A stretch of DNA of 64,000 nt from Vibrio nereis NBRC 15637. Its GTDB lineage: Bacteria > Pseudomonadota > Gammaproteobacteria > Enterobacterales > Vibrionaceae. The notes under the pieces are model-generated. The model was not told where the DNA came from. It was given only the letters and a program-made list of their open reading frames with translations, and made no database searches. Shown here one piece after another: positions 1 through 8,417 of the stretch (its first letter is position 1; each line of letters opens with the position of its first letter). The stretch lies in NCBI RefSeq assembly GCF_001591105.1, contig NZ_BCUD01000006.1:62001-126000 (forward strand), in the 5' to 3' direction. A program made the position numbers and the translations under genes.

Positions 1-926
1 AGTAGCGCAGGGTCAAGTACGTCTGGACGGTTAGTCGCAGCGATAACGATGATACCTTCGTTACCTTCGAAGCCATCCATTTCAACCAGCATTTGGTTCA
101 ATGTTTGCTCACGCTCATCATGACCGCCACCAACACCAGCGCCACGCTGACGACCGACTGCATCGATCTCATCGATAAAGATGATACAAGGTGAGGCTTT
201 TTTCGCTTGCTCGAACATGTCACGCACACGAGACGCACCAACACCGACGAACATTTCTACGAAGTCAGAACCAGAGATAGTAAAGAACGGTACTTTTGCT
301 TCACCAGCAATGGCTTTCGCTAGAAGCGTTTTACCAGTACCAGGAGGACCAACCATCAAGACACCCGTTGGAATCTTGCCGCCCAGCTTTTGGAATCGGC
401 TTGGATCGCGTAGGTAATCGACTAGCTCTTTTACGTCTTCTTTCGCTTCATCACAGCCAGCAACATCAGCAAACGTTGTTTTGATCTGCTCTTCGCTCAT
501 CATACGAGCTTTACTCTTACCGAAGGACATAGCGCCTTTGCCGCCGCCGCCTTGCATCTGACGCATGAAGAAAATCCAAACGCCGATCAGTAAGATCATT
601 GGGAACCATGAAATAAAGATAGTACCAAGCAGGCTTTGCTCTTCTGGAGGCGTGCCTTGTACTTTCACGTTTTGGTTAATCAGGTCATCAAGAAGCTTCT
701 GGTCATAGACCGGCATGTAAGTAACATAACGCGCGCCACCACCACGACGAGTGAAGGTAATTTCACTGTCTTTAAATGTTGCTTCCTGAATCTGGCCTTG
801 GCCAACTTCCTGTACAAATGTAGTGTAATCAACCGCCCTGCCGTTACTTTCACCAGGGCCAAAGCTCTGGAATACCGACATCAAGACTACGGCGATTACA
901 AGCCACAGAATTAAATTTTTTGCCAT
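1..926 (-). CDS. ftsH: ATP-dependent zinc metalloprotease FtsH (5' part, runs off the left edge)
   Basis: Membrane-anchored AAA+ protease that extracts and degrades membrane and regulatory proteins. Reading leftward from ATG at 926, about 308 codons are visible. They show an N-terminal membrane segment (about residues 4-22), a periplasmic domain, a second membrane segment (about 98-118), then the AAA module with Walker A GPPGTGKT near residue 192, Walker B FIDEID near 248, and the start of the second region of homology (ATNRPD). The zinc HExxH protease domain lies outside the window, so the gene is cut by the window edge and shows no sign of damage. rlmE lies just upstream on the same strand, the usual rlmE-ftsH order in gamma-proteobacteria. 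Confidence 0.97.
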   Translation of the reverse strand, partial: MAKNLILWLVIAVVLMSVFQSFGPGESNGRAVDYTTFVQEVGQGQIQEATFKDSEITFTRRGGGARYVTYMPVYDQKLLDDLINQNVKVQGTPPEEQSLLGTIFISWFPMILLIGVWIFFMRQMQGGGGKGAMSFGKSKARMMSEEQIKTTFADVAGCDEAKEDVKELVDYLRDPSRFQKLGGKIPTGVLMVGPPGTGKTLLAKAIAGEAKVPFFTISGSDFVEMFVGVGASRVRDMFEQAKKASPCIIFIDEIDAVGRQRGAGVGGGHDEREQTLNQMLVEMDGFEGNEGIIVIAATNRPDVLDPAL

Positions 927-1034
927 GTCACTCAAGGTGTCAGCCTCGCGATAACTAATTGTAATTAAAAGGTAGGGTACTACAGTTTGTAAGCTGTAGC
1001 TAGATTGTTAACTGCTTCGAAAAAAGCCAAATAG

Positions 1035-1664
1035 TTAACCTTTGTAACCAGTGGCTACAATATAAACTTCTCGAGAACGCGCTCGTGAAGAGTCCGGTTT
1101 GCGAATTTTCACGACTTTAAACATGTCGCGAACGTCTTTTACGTACTGATCAAAACCTTCGCCCTGGAACACTTTGACAGCAAAGCTACCATTTGGCGCA
1201 AGAACTTGTCGACACATATCTAATGCTAGTTCAACAAGATACATTGCACGAGGTTGATCAACAGATAAATTTCCGGCCATGTTCGGTGCCATATCCGACA
1301 TGACCACATCAACCATATCCGGCTGAATTCGCTCAAGTAGTGCATCGAGCACTGCCTCTTCACGAAAATCGCCTTGTAGGAATGCTACACCAGCAATAGA
1401 GTCCATTGGGAGAATGTCACATGCAATAACTTGACCTTCGTCACCAACTATTTTTGCTGCGTACTGAGACCAGCCTCCTGGAGCGGCACCTAAGTCCACA
1501 ACCGTCATTCCAGGTTTTAGCAGTTTATCTTTATCTTGAATCTCTTCGATTTTAAAAATCGCACGCGAGCGGTAGCCTCTTTTCTTGGCTTCGTTCACAT
1601 ATTTATCATCGAAGTGCTCTTTCAACCAACGACCTGAGCTCGCTGAATGTTTTTGTTTGCTCAT
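1035..1664 (-). CDS. rlmE: 23S rRNA 2'-O-ribose U2552 methyltransferase RlmE (RrmJ/FtsJ)
   Basis: Methylates U2552 of 23S rRNA in the 50S subunit, using S-adenosylmethionine. The protein is 209 residues, the same as the E. coli enzyme, and has the SAM-binding [11 protein letters not shown] loop, the SDMAPN motif and the C-terminal [15 protein letters not shown] block. The frame is open 28 codons further upstream. I chose the ATG at 1664 because it gives the family N-terminus ([13 protein letters not shown]) and has AGGA in TTAGGAATCAA directly before it. It sits 108 bases upstream of ftsH and is probably co-transcribed with it. The gene is divergent from yhbY across a 113-base gap. Confidence 0.97.
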   Translation of the reverse strand: MSKQKHSASSGRWLKEHFDDKYVNEAKKRGYRSRAIFKIEEIQDKDKLLKPGMTVVDLGAAPGGWSQYAAKIVGDEGQVIACDILPMDSIAGVAFLQGDFREEAVLDALLERIQPDMVDVVMSDMAPNMAGNLSVDQPRAMYLVELALDMCRQVLAPNGSFAVKVFQGEGFDQYVKDVRDMFKVVKIRKPDSSRARSREVYIVATGYKG

Positions 1665-1777
1665 TTGATTCCTAACAGATAGAGGGACCAACATACCCAA
1701 TAAATTATAGTCTTCAGGGATAGATGGCGTTAAAATGGTATTTTTCAACCCTTATATTAAAGAAAATTGGCCGCGTA

Positions 1778-2074
1778 ATGAACCTAAGCACTAAACAAAA
1801 GCAGCATCTTAAAGGCCTAGCGCACAGTCTAAAACCTGTTGTGCTTATGGGCGCAAACGGACTTACTGAAGCTGTTCTAGCGGAAATCGAGATTGCTCTA
1901 GATCACCATGAGCTAATCAAAGTGAAAGTAGCGTCTGAAGATCGTGAAACTAAGAACCTGATTATTGAAGCAATTGTGCGCGAAACTGGCGCAGAGAAAG
2001 TACAAGTAATCGGTAAAACTCTAGTTCTATTCCGTCAAACGGACGAGCGTAAAATCGAGCTTCCACGCAAATAA
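1778..2074 (+). CDS. yhbY: Ribosome-associated RNA-binding protein YhbY (CRM domain)
   Basis: Small CRS1-YhbY (CRM) domain protein that binds RNA and associates with pre-50S particles. The 98 residues match E. coli YhbY almost end to end, from MNLSTKQKQHLKGLAH through GANGLTEAVLAEIE to a KIELPRK C-terminus. The frame is open 18 codons further upstream, but the ATG at 1778 matches the family start. The gene is divergent from rlmE and convergent with greA, with a shared terminator at 2103-2130. Confidence 0.95.
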   Translation: MNLSTKQKQHLKGLAHSLKPVVLMGANGLTEAVLAEIEIALDHHELIKVKVASEDRETKNLIIEAIVRETGAEKVQVIGKTLVLFRQTDERKIELPRK

Positions 2075-2102
2075 TACGTTTCTGCTATAGATTACGAGCA
2101 CT

Positions 2103-2130
2103 AAAAAAGGTCGCGATTGCGACCTTTTTT
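2103..2130. terminator. Bidirectional terminator between yhbY and greA
   Basis: Perfect 12-bp inverted repeat, AAAAAAGGTCGC / GCGACCTTTTTT, around a GATT loop. The A run on one side and T run on the other let it terminate both convergent genes. Confidence 0.9.
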
Positions 2131-2148
2131 GATTTTAATCCGGAATGA

Positions 2149-2622
2149 TTAGATATATTCAACACGATCAATTTCAAAGTCGCGCTCACCACCAGGGGTA
2201 GAAATCACCACTTCATCACCTTCCATTTTACCAACCAAGCCTCGCGCAATTGGCGAGCTGACTGAAATGCGGCCCGCTTTAATATCTGCTTCATCGTCAC
2301 CAACGATTTGGTAAGTTTTCTCTTCTTCTGTATCACAGTCAATCAAAGTGACTGTAGAGCCGAAGATAACCTTACCTGTGTTGTCCATTTTGGTAACGTC
2401 AATAACTTGAGCAACAGACAGTTTGTATTCGATATCGCGGATTTGAGCTTCACAAATACCCTGCTCTTCTCGAGCGGCATGATATTCAGCGTTTTCCTTT
2501 AGATCACCCAGTTCACGTGCTTCTGCAATTGCTTCAGAAATCTGTGGGCGAAGTTTTAATAGTCGGTCTAGTTCTTCACGCAGCTTTTGTTCGCCACGTA
2601 GGGTCATTGGGACATTTTCCAT
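2149..2622 (-). CDS. greA: Transcript cleavage factor GreA
   Basis: Rescues backtracked RNA polymerase by stimulating cleavage of the nascent RNA in the active site. The 157 residues have the N-terminal coiled coil (about 1-75) carrying the [17 protein letters not shown] tip. The C-terminal FKBP-like domain includes IVGDDEAD and [14 protein letters not shown]. The length is within one residue of E. coli GreA. The ATG at 2622 gives the family start [15 protein letters not shown]. The gene has its own 5' region, shared with the divergent ompU. Confidence 0.97.
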   Translation of the reverse strand: MENVPMTLRGEQKLREELDRLLKLRPQISEAIAEARELGDLKENAEYHAAREEQGICEAQIRDIEYKLSVAQVIDVTKMDNTGKVIFGSTVTLIDCDTEEEKTYQIVGDDEADIKAGRISVSSPIARGLVGKMEGDEVVISTPGGERDFEIDRVEYI

Positions 2623-3144
2623 CGTTTACCTCATTCCAAAGCTATCTTTGGACAAAACAAAACCACCCAATCTTGGAGATTAGGTAGTGAATAAATTAAT
2701 CGGTTTGATCTAGTGTAAACAAACTTGGCAACTAAATCATCATAAATCCACAAGTCTTGATTCCGCTTCGAAGCCTTCCCACACACCTATCACTGAACAC
2801 CCTATCTAAGGGTATCTATAGATAAAAAAAGGTAAATACTCATCAAGCAATACAACTTTAACAATCAACAAATAAAGAATTAAAATCAATTACTTAAAGA
2901 TAAAATTCAACAAATAAAACATTGTTCAAAATTCGTTTTTATAAGATTTTACTACCAGAACAAGGAACTTTAGCGTTAAAACATTGTTCAGCGATTGCTT
3001 ATTGAGCGTTTATCAATTATTTCAATTATTTGACTCAAGTCTTGTTTATGAACATTGATTCCCGCGAGCAATAGTAAGAGCATACCCAAGTATCGAGGTA
3101 TGACTCACAAAAACATGAATAGACAGTGAATTAGGACTAATAAG
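2623..3144. promoter_or_regulatory. Intergenic region greA-ompU (522 bp), A+T-rich, with porin control sequences
   Basis: No coding frame is credible here. It holds a 14-bp direct repeat (TAAAACATTGTTCA) at 2915-2928 and 2977-2990. An inverted repeat CATACC / GGTATG lies at 3081-3102 in the presumed ompU leader. ToxR is known to activate ompU in vibrios through TNAAA half-sites, and several TAAAA/TCAAA words occur at 2901-2931, though not with an exact 5-base spacer. I could not assign a confident -10/-35 pair. Confidence 0.5.
2915..2990. repeat. 14-bp direct repeat upstream of ompU
   Basis: TAAAACATTGTTCA occurs exactly at 2915-2928 and again at 2977-2990, start to start 62 bp, close to six helical turns. 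The first copy continues into AAA, giving TAAAA-N6-TCAAA, which resembles the ToxR half-site arrangement with one extra spacer base. This may be a pair of activator or OmpR-type sites; that is inference. Confidence 0.5.
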
Positions 3145-4161
3145 ATGAACAGAACTCTGATTGCTCTAGCAGTATCAGCTGCAGCAGTGGCTACTGGCGC
3201 AAACGCAGCTGAAATCTACAACCAAGATGGTACTTCTCTTGAAATGGGCGGTCGTGCTGAAGCGCGTCTATCTCTAAAAGACGGTAAAGCAGAAGACAAA
3301 TCTCGCGTACGTCTAAACTTCCTAGGTAAAACTCAAGTAACTGACAACCTATACGGCGTTGGCTTCTACGAAGGTGAGTTCACGACTGCTGAACAAGGCG
3401 GCGTAGACGACAACAACGACCTAAACACTCGTTACGCGTACGCTGGTTTAGGTGGTGCATTTGGTGAAGTCACTTACGGTAAAAACGAAGGCGCACTAGG
3501 CATCATCACAGACTTCACAGATATCATGGCTTACCACGGTAACTCTGCAGCAGACAAATTATCTGTAGCAGACCGTACAGACAACATGGTTTCTTACTCA
3601 GGTAACTTTAACGATCTAGACGTTAAAGCAAGCTACCGTTTTGCTGACCGTGGTGAATCTCAAGGCCAATACGTTGATAACGAGCAAGATGGTTACTCTC
3701 TATCTGCGACTTATGCAGTTGCTGATACAGGCCTAAAACTAGGTGCTGGTTACGCTGATCAAGACGAAAGCAACGAGTACATGGCAGCTGCGTCATTCTC
3801 TATCTCTGATCTATACATCGCAGGTGTATTCACAGATGGCGAAAAAGACTTCAATAACGCGTTCATGTTCGATTCGAACAATTTCTCTGGCGTACAAGAC
3901 TACACTGGTTACGAATTCGCAGCGGCTTACACGCTAGGTCAAACTGTATTCAGCACTACCTACAACAACGCAGAAACTGGTGATGACACCTCTGCTGACA
4001 ATGTTGCAGTAGACGCGACTTACTACTTCAAACCTAACTTCTTCGGTTATGTATCTTACAACTTCAACCTTCTAGATGAAGGTGACAAACTAGGTACAGG
4101 TACCGTTGGTGCGACAGATGCTGAAGACGAACTAGCAATTGGTCTACGTTACAACTTCTAA
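3145..4161 (+). CDS. ompU: Major outer-membrane porin OmpU
   Basis: Trimeric general porin of vibrios, involved in bile and antimicrobial-peptide resistance in V. cholerae. The 338-residue precursor has a 21-residue signal peptide ending ATGANA. It continues with the OmpU-typical GTSLEMGGRAEARLSLKDGK, YGVGFYEGEFTT and YGKNEGALGIITDFTDI blocks, and ends in a C-terminal aromatic (LAIGLRYNF) as beta-barrel assembly requires. The length and the greA-ompU-dacB context agree with V. cholerae OmpU. Codon use is strongly biased to preferred codons, as expected for an abundant protein. Confidence 0.93.
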   Translation: MNRTLIALAVSAAAVATGANAAEIYNQDGTSLEMGGRAEARLSLKDGKAEDKSRVRLNFLGKTQVTDNLYGVGFYEGEFTTAEQGGVDDNNDLNTRYAYAGLGGAFGEVTYGKNEGALGIITDFTDIMAYHGNSAADKLSVADRTDNMVSYSGNFNDLDVKASYRFADRGESQGQYVDNEQDGYSLSATYAVADTGLKLGAGYADQDESNEYMAAASFSISDLYIAGVFTDGEKDFNNAFMFDSNNFSGVQDYTGYEFAAAYTLGQTVFSTTYNNAETGDDTSADNVAVDATYYFKPNFFGYVSYNFNLLDEGDKLGTGTVGATDAEDELAIGLRYNF

Positions 4162-4186
4162 TTCTGGCTCAATGTCGTAAATGTTA

Positions 4187-4216
4187 AACGCCTGCTCTGT
4201 AGCAGGCGTTTTTTTT
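4187..4216 (+). terminator. Rho-independent terminator of ompU
   Basis: Ten-bp perfect stem AACGCCTGCT / AGCAGGCGTT with a CTGT loop, followed by a run of T. Confidence 0.92.
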
Positions 4217-4262
4217 AATCGGTATACTGGCCACTGTTTATTATTCAACTGTCTTCATTACT

Positions 4263-5684
4263 ATGCGGCTCACACAGATTTTCTCGGTTAGTTTTCTTCT
4301 TTTATACTCCACGTTGTCCTGGGCTTATGCCCCACTAGAATTATTGCCTGATGGCAACCGTGCCAGTTTGTTAGTTGAAAAGCTCGATAACTCTCCCCTA
4401 CTCACGACCCATAACAACGATAAGTACTTTCCACCAGCCAGCACACTGAAAGTCGTGACCGCACTCGCCGCCAAATTAGAGTTGGATGAGAACTTTCGCT
4501 TTGAAACTCGTCTAGAGAAAGTTGGTAAAAACTGGGTGATTCGTTTTTCTGGCGATCCAACCTTGAGTACCAAAGACCTCAAACAGATGCTTGCTAAGGC
4601 ACGAAAAAAAGGGTTAAAGCAAATCAACGGAGACATTTGGCTGGATAACTCAGCCTTCAATGGCTACAACCGAGCCGTTGGCTGGCCATGGGATATTCTT
4701 GGCGTTTGTTACAGTGCCCCAGCTACCGCAGTGACCCTAGATGGCAACTGTGTGCACGCTTCCATTTACACCGAGCAAGAAGGGAAAACTCGCGTTTACG
4801 TGCCAGAGCACTTCCCTATTTACGCCTCAACGACGGTAAAAAGCGTGACCAAAACAGAGCAAGAAAGCAGCCAATGCGACTTACAGCTTACCTCTTCCCC
4901 AGATAATCATTATCAGCTTTACGGATGTTTAGTCGAACGGAAGAAACCTCTACCACTGAAATTTGCTGTGCAAGATCCCGAACTGTATACACAACGGATG
5001 CTCCACACTGTGCTACGACAAGTTGGGATTACTCTGAAAGGCAACATAAAGGTTGGATCGCTGATAGCTACGGATAGCCAGTTATTGGCAAGTCACCAAT
5101 CTGACAGACTTGACGTACTCTTGGAAGAAATGCTGAAGCAATCCGATAACCTTATCGCGGATAACCTCACTAAAACATTAGGTAGAACTTTTTTCCATCA
5201 ACCGGGTAGCTTCAATAACGGAACATCGGCCATCAAGCAGATCATTTTTACTCATACTGGCATTGACCTAGAGGCTTTTCCACTCGCGGATGGGTCGGGT
5301 TTATCGCGTAATAACCGATTTAGTAGCGAAAAAATGGCGGATATTCTCCACTACATTTGGAATAACGACAAAACGCTAAACTTAGTATCGTTACTCCCAA
5401 CCGCAGGAGAAAGTGGCACACTAAAATATCGTCGTAGCATGCGAAAGGAACCGGTAACGGGTGCCATTGTAGGTAAAAGCGGCTCTTTGTACGGAAGCTA
5501 TAATATGGCGGGTTATGGCCTAGATGGTTCTGGTAAACCTAACTCTGTATTTGTCCAATTTGTCACGGACTACTTCCCAGAGAAACCACGTGCAGATGCA
5601 ACGCCAGTAGTGGCGCCAATCACTCACTTTGAAACATTGTTTTACCAAGATGTCGTAAAGTTTAGCCAAATGCCAGCGAATTGA
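4263..5684 (+). CDS. dacB: D-alanyl-D-alanine carboxypeptidase/endopeptidase PBP4 (DacB, peptidase S13)
   Basis: Periplasmic low-molecular-weight penicillin-binding protein that trims or cleaves D-Ala-containing peptidoglycan cross-links. The 473-residue precursor has a signal peptide (about residues 1-21, ending LSWA). The three S13 active-site motifs are present: SxxK as S60-T-L-K63, SDN near 293-295 and KSG near 405. The long insertion between motifs one and two is typical of PBP4. The ribosome binding site before the ATG at 4263 is weak. The gene has its own position between ompU's terminator and a shared terminator with tyrS. Confidence 0.94.
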   Translation: MRLTQIFSVSFLLLYSTLSWAYAPLELLPDGNRASLLVEKLDNSPLLTTHNNDKYFPPASTLKVVTALAAKLELDENFRFETRLEKVGKNWVIRFSGDPTLSTKDLKQMLAKARKKGLKQINGDIWLDNSAFNGYNRAVGWPWDILGVCYSAPATAVTLDGNCVHASIYTEQEGKTRVYVPEHFPIYASTTVKSVTKTEQESSQCDLQLTSSPDNHYQLYGCLVERKKPLPLKFAVQDPELYTQRMLHTVLRQVGITLKGNIKVGSLIATDSQLLASHQSDRLDVLLEEMLKQSDNLIADNLTKTLGRTFFHQPGSFNNGTSAIKQIIFTHTGIDLEAFPLADGSGLSRNNRFSSEKMADILHYIWNNDKTLNLVSLLPTAGESGTLKYRRSMRKEPVTGAIVGKSGSLYGSYNMAGYGLDGSGKPNSVFVQFVTDYFPEKPRADATPVVAPITHFETLFYQDVVKFSQMPAN

Positions 5685-5708
5685 TGAATCGTACTGATGT
5701 TCGAACAT

Positions 5709-5736
5709 TAAAAAAGCGCCCATCGAGGCGCTTTTT
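5709..5736. terminator. Bidirectional terminator between dacB and tyrS
   Basis: Inverted repeat AAAAAGCGCC / GGCGCTTTTT with a six-base loop, placed between two convergent genes. Confidence 0.9.
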
Positions 5737-5761
5737 ATTATTAGTAATCTAGCGTAGTTGA

Positions 5762-6949
5762 TTACTTCACAGTAATACGAGCAAACTTACGTTTACCAAC
5801 TTGGAATACGTATGTACCGGCTTCAGGTGTAAACTTCGCATCTGCAACTTTCTCACCATCAATTTTCGCGGCGCCTTGTTTTACCATACGCATCGCTTCA
5901 GACGTTGATGCACACAGGCCCGCTTCTTTGAGCATGTTGCTTACCGGAAGACCGGCCTCAAAGTCAAACTCTGGCATTTCATCCGGGATCTGGTTCTTAG
6001 CAAAACGGTTAACAAATTCTTGCTCAGCTGCATCAGCATCGGCTTCACTGTGAAAACGTGCGATAATCTCTTTCGCAAGAAGCACTTTGATATCACGTGG
6101 GTTTTTACCCGCTGCGATATCCGCTTTAAACTGCTCGATTTCCTCAAGAGGACGGAAAGACAGTAGCTCGTAGTAGTCCCACATCAGGGTGTCAGAAATT
6201 GACATGATCTTACCGAACATCTCACTTGGCGCTTCGCTGATACCAATGTAGTTGTTTGCCGATTTCGACATTTTCTTCTCGCCGTCGAGACCAACAAGCA
6301 GTGGCATCATCAATACAACCTGAGGCTTTTGACCATTTGATTTTTGTAGCTCACGGCCCATCAATAGGTTGAACTTCTGGTCGGTACCGCCCAGCTCTAC
6401 GTCAGTTTCCATCGCAACCGAGTCCCAACCTTGCAGCAGTGGGTACATAAATTCGTGGATTGCGATTGGCTGACCGCCCGCGTAACGTTTTTTAAAGTCA
6501 TCACGTTCCAGCATACGCGCTACTGTTTGGTTGGCAGCAAGACGGATCATACCTTCAGCCCCCAGCTCAGATAACCATTCAGAGTTAAACTGAATTTTAG
6601 TCTTTGCAGGATCTAGAATTTTAAAGACTTGCTCTTTATAAGTTTCAGCGTTGCGCAATACATCTTCACGACTCAGTGGTGGACGTGTCGTGTTTTTACC
6701 TGTTGGGTCGCCAACCATTGCCGTGAAATCACCGATAAGGAATGTCACTTCATGGCCTAACTCTTGGAACAAGCGAAGCTTATTGAAAATAACCGTATGG
6801 CCTAGGTGAATATCCGGTGCCGTTGGATCCGCACCCAACTTAATACGTAAAGGACGGCCTTCTTTTAATTTCGCGATCAGCTCTTCTTCTGGAATCAGCT
6901 CTTCAACACCGCGCTTAATCTCGGCTAGTGCAGCTTCAATGCTCGCCAT
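5762..6949 (-). CDS. tyrS: Tyrosyl-tRNA synthetase
   Basis: Charges tRNA-Tyr with tyrosine (class I aminoacyl-tRNA synthetase). The 395 residues carry the HIGH signature as HLGH at 48-51, within [15 protein letters not shown]. The KMSKS loop is present as KKMSKSANN near 226-230, and an S4 RNA-binding domain lies at the C-terminus (about 335-395, VSNMLKEAG onward). At 395 residues, and from its N-terminal sequence, it looks like the shorter TyrZ/TyrRS-2 type rather than the E. coli K-12 type of about 424. Vibrios can carry two tyrosyl-tRNA synthetases, so another may exist elsewhere. Confidence 0.95.
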   Translation of the reverse strand: MASIEAALAEIKRGVEELIPEEELIAKLKEGRPLRIKLGADPTAPDIHLGHTVIFNKLRLFQELGHEVTFLIGDFTAMVGDPTGKNTTRPPLSREDVLRNAETYKEQVFKILDPAKTKIQFNSEWLSELGAEGMIRLAANQTVARMLERDDFKKRYAGGQPIAIHEFMYPLLQGWDSVAMETDVELGGTDQKFNLLMGRELQKSNGQKPQVVLMMPLLVGLDGEKKMSKSANNYIGISEAPSEMFGKIMSISDTLMWDYYELLSFRPLEEIEQFKADIAAGKNPRDIKVLLAKEIIARFHSEADADAAEQEFVNRFAKNQIPDEMPEFDFEAGLPVSNMLKEAGLCASTSEAMRMVKQGAAKIDGEKVADAKFTPEAGTYVFQVGKRKFARITVK

Positions 6950-7078
6950 TCTTGTTCACTCCCACAGATTTGGCAAAAATTTAATAGTTCGACATATTAC
7001 TTGAATAGCGATGCTTTTTGAAACCAGTTAGACTAAACGGCTTAGCATTTTCTCGAATTTTTTTAGAACGGACATACA

Positions 7079-8365
7079 ATGTTGTCGCTTTTCGCTCAAC
7101 TACCCCGGATTCACCGAGCTTTAATTGCCACTTTCAGTGCGCTGATTATTGTTGCGCTGTTTCTCCCAGCCCCTCAAGAGCTGCAGCAGGAAAAAAGTAT
7201 TTACCAAATCGGTAAAGCCTACCCTATTGATATCAACTACGAAGCATTAGCTATTCAGGACACCACACCTTCACTCTCTGTACTTAGATGGGAAAATCAC
7301 ACGATTGGTTCGGGTGATAGTATGGCACTCCTTTTTCAGCGGGCTGGCCTGTCTTCCCGCCTTTTGTATCAACTCACCAACACCAATAAAGACATTGCAG
7401 ACCAACTGACTCGAATTAGGCCCGGTGATACCTTTCAGTTTGGCTTTGACACCGATAATCAACTGCTGCAAATCAAGCGTGTATTAAACCCATACGAAAC
7501 GTTTTTAATTACTCGCTCAGAGCATGGCTACACATCCAGCATGGATAAGAAAGAAGTGTTCTACCAATACAATTATGCAGGAAATCAAATCACGTCTAAC
7601 TTCTGGAATGCGGGTATAGGGGCTGGGCTAACGGCTAACCAAATCATGGAGTTAGCAGGGATATTTGGTTGGGATATAGACTTCGCGCTTGATATCCGTA
7701 AAGGCGATAGCTTTGAAATCCTCTATCAAGAAAAGGTAGTGGAAGGTGAGGTTGTCGGTCGAGGTAAAATTATTGCGGCCATTTTTACCAACCAAGGGGA
7801 CACCTTTAAAGCCATTTTAGACGATAAAACGGGTAACTATTTTGATGAAAATGGCCGCGCGATGAAAAAAGCCTTCTTACGCTCACCTTTAGATTTTCGT
7901 CGTGTGTCTTCGAACTTTAACCCGACTCGCCGCCACCCTGTGACAGGAAAAGTCAGAGCGCACCGCGGTACCGATTATGCTGCTCCGGTTGGTACACCAA
8001 TTTGGGCTGCAGGTAATGGTATTGTACAAAAATCGAGTTATAACCGATTTAACGGTAACTACGTGTTTATTAAACACAGTAATACCTACATCACCAAATA
8101 CTTGCACCTTACGAAACGTATGGTGAAAACAGGACAAAGAGTAAAACAGGGGCAAACTATCGGTACGCTTGGCGGAACGGGTCGTGTAACAGGTCCTCAC
8201 CTGCATTATGAGTTCTTAGTCCATGGCGTACATAAAAACCCAAGGACCGTGAAGTTACCTCAATCGAAGTCACTGACAGGGAAAACCAAAGCCACCTTCA
8301 TGGCAAATGCAGGAATAAGGTTGAAGAACCTCGACCGTTACAGTCGGCTTCTGGCGACAAACTAA
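7079..8365 (+). CDS. Peptidoglycan DD-endopeptidase, M23 family (MepM/Shy type)
   Basis: Zinc metallopeptidase expected to cut peptide cross-links in peptidoglycan during cell growth. The 428 residues show an N-terminal membrane anchor or uncleaved signal (about 13-33). A LysM/OapA-like region follows at about 72-125 (SGDSMALLFQRAGLS), then a linker. The M23 domain has zinc ligands H295 and D299 in HRGTDY and the HxH motif GPHLHYEF near 374-376. It belongs with E. coli MepM and V. cholerae Shy enzymes; I cannot say which Shy paralogue it matches. It is divergent from tyrS and convergent with the RND operon. Confidence 0.9.
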   Translation: MLSLFAQLPRIHRALIATFSALIIVALFLPAPQELQQEKSIYQIGKAYPIDINYEALAIQDTTPSLSVLRWENHTIGSGDSMALLFQRAGLSSRLLYQLTNTNKDIADQLTRIRPGDTFQFGFDTDNQLLQIKRVLNPYETFLITRSEHGYTSSMDKKEVFYQYNYAGNQITSNFWNAGIGAGLTANQIMELAGIFGWDIDFALDIRKGDSFEILYQEKVVEGEVVGRGKIIAAIFTNQGDTFKAILDDKTGNYFDENGRAMKKAFLRSPLDFRRVSSNFNPTRRHPVTGKVRAHRGTDYAAPVGTPIWAAGNGIVQKSSYNRFNGNYVFIKHSNTYITKYLHLTKRMVKTGQRVKQGQTIGTLGGTGRVTGPHLHYEFLVHGVHKNPRTVKLPQSKSLTGKTKATFMANAGIRLKNLDRYSRLLATN

Positions 8366-8380
8366 ACCTCTAGCATTGTT

Positions 8381-8416
8381 AACCCCCCGCTTTAGCATCA
8401 AGAGCGGGGGGTTTTT
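8381..8416. terminator. Bidirectional terminator between M23 peptidase and RND operon
   Basis: AACCCCCCGC / GCGGGGGGTT stem (8381-8390, 8404-8413) with a 13-base loop, flanked by T on the plus side. It lies two bases from the stop of the RND gene. Confidence 0.88.
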
Positions 8417-8417
8417 A

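Noticed and set aside
1665-1748. 28-codon N-terminal extension of rlmE
   Set aside because: The frame is open, but the family start at 1664 has a good ribosome binding site and the extension has no similarity to RlmE.
2623-3144. Possible small RNA gene between greA and ompU
   Set aside because: There is no terminator-like hairpin followed by a T run inside the region on either strand, so an independent sRNA is not supported.
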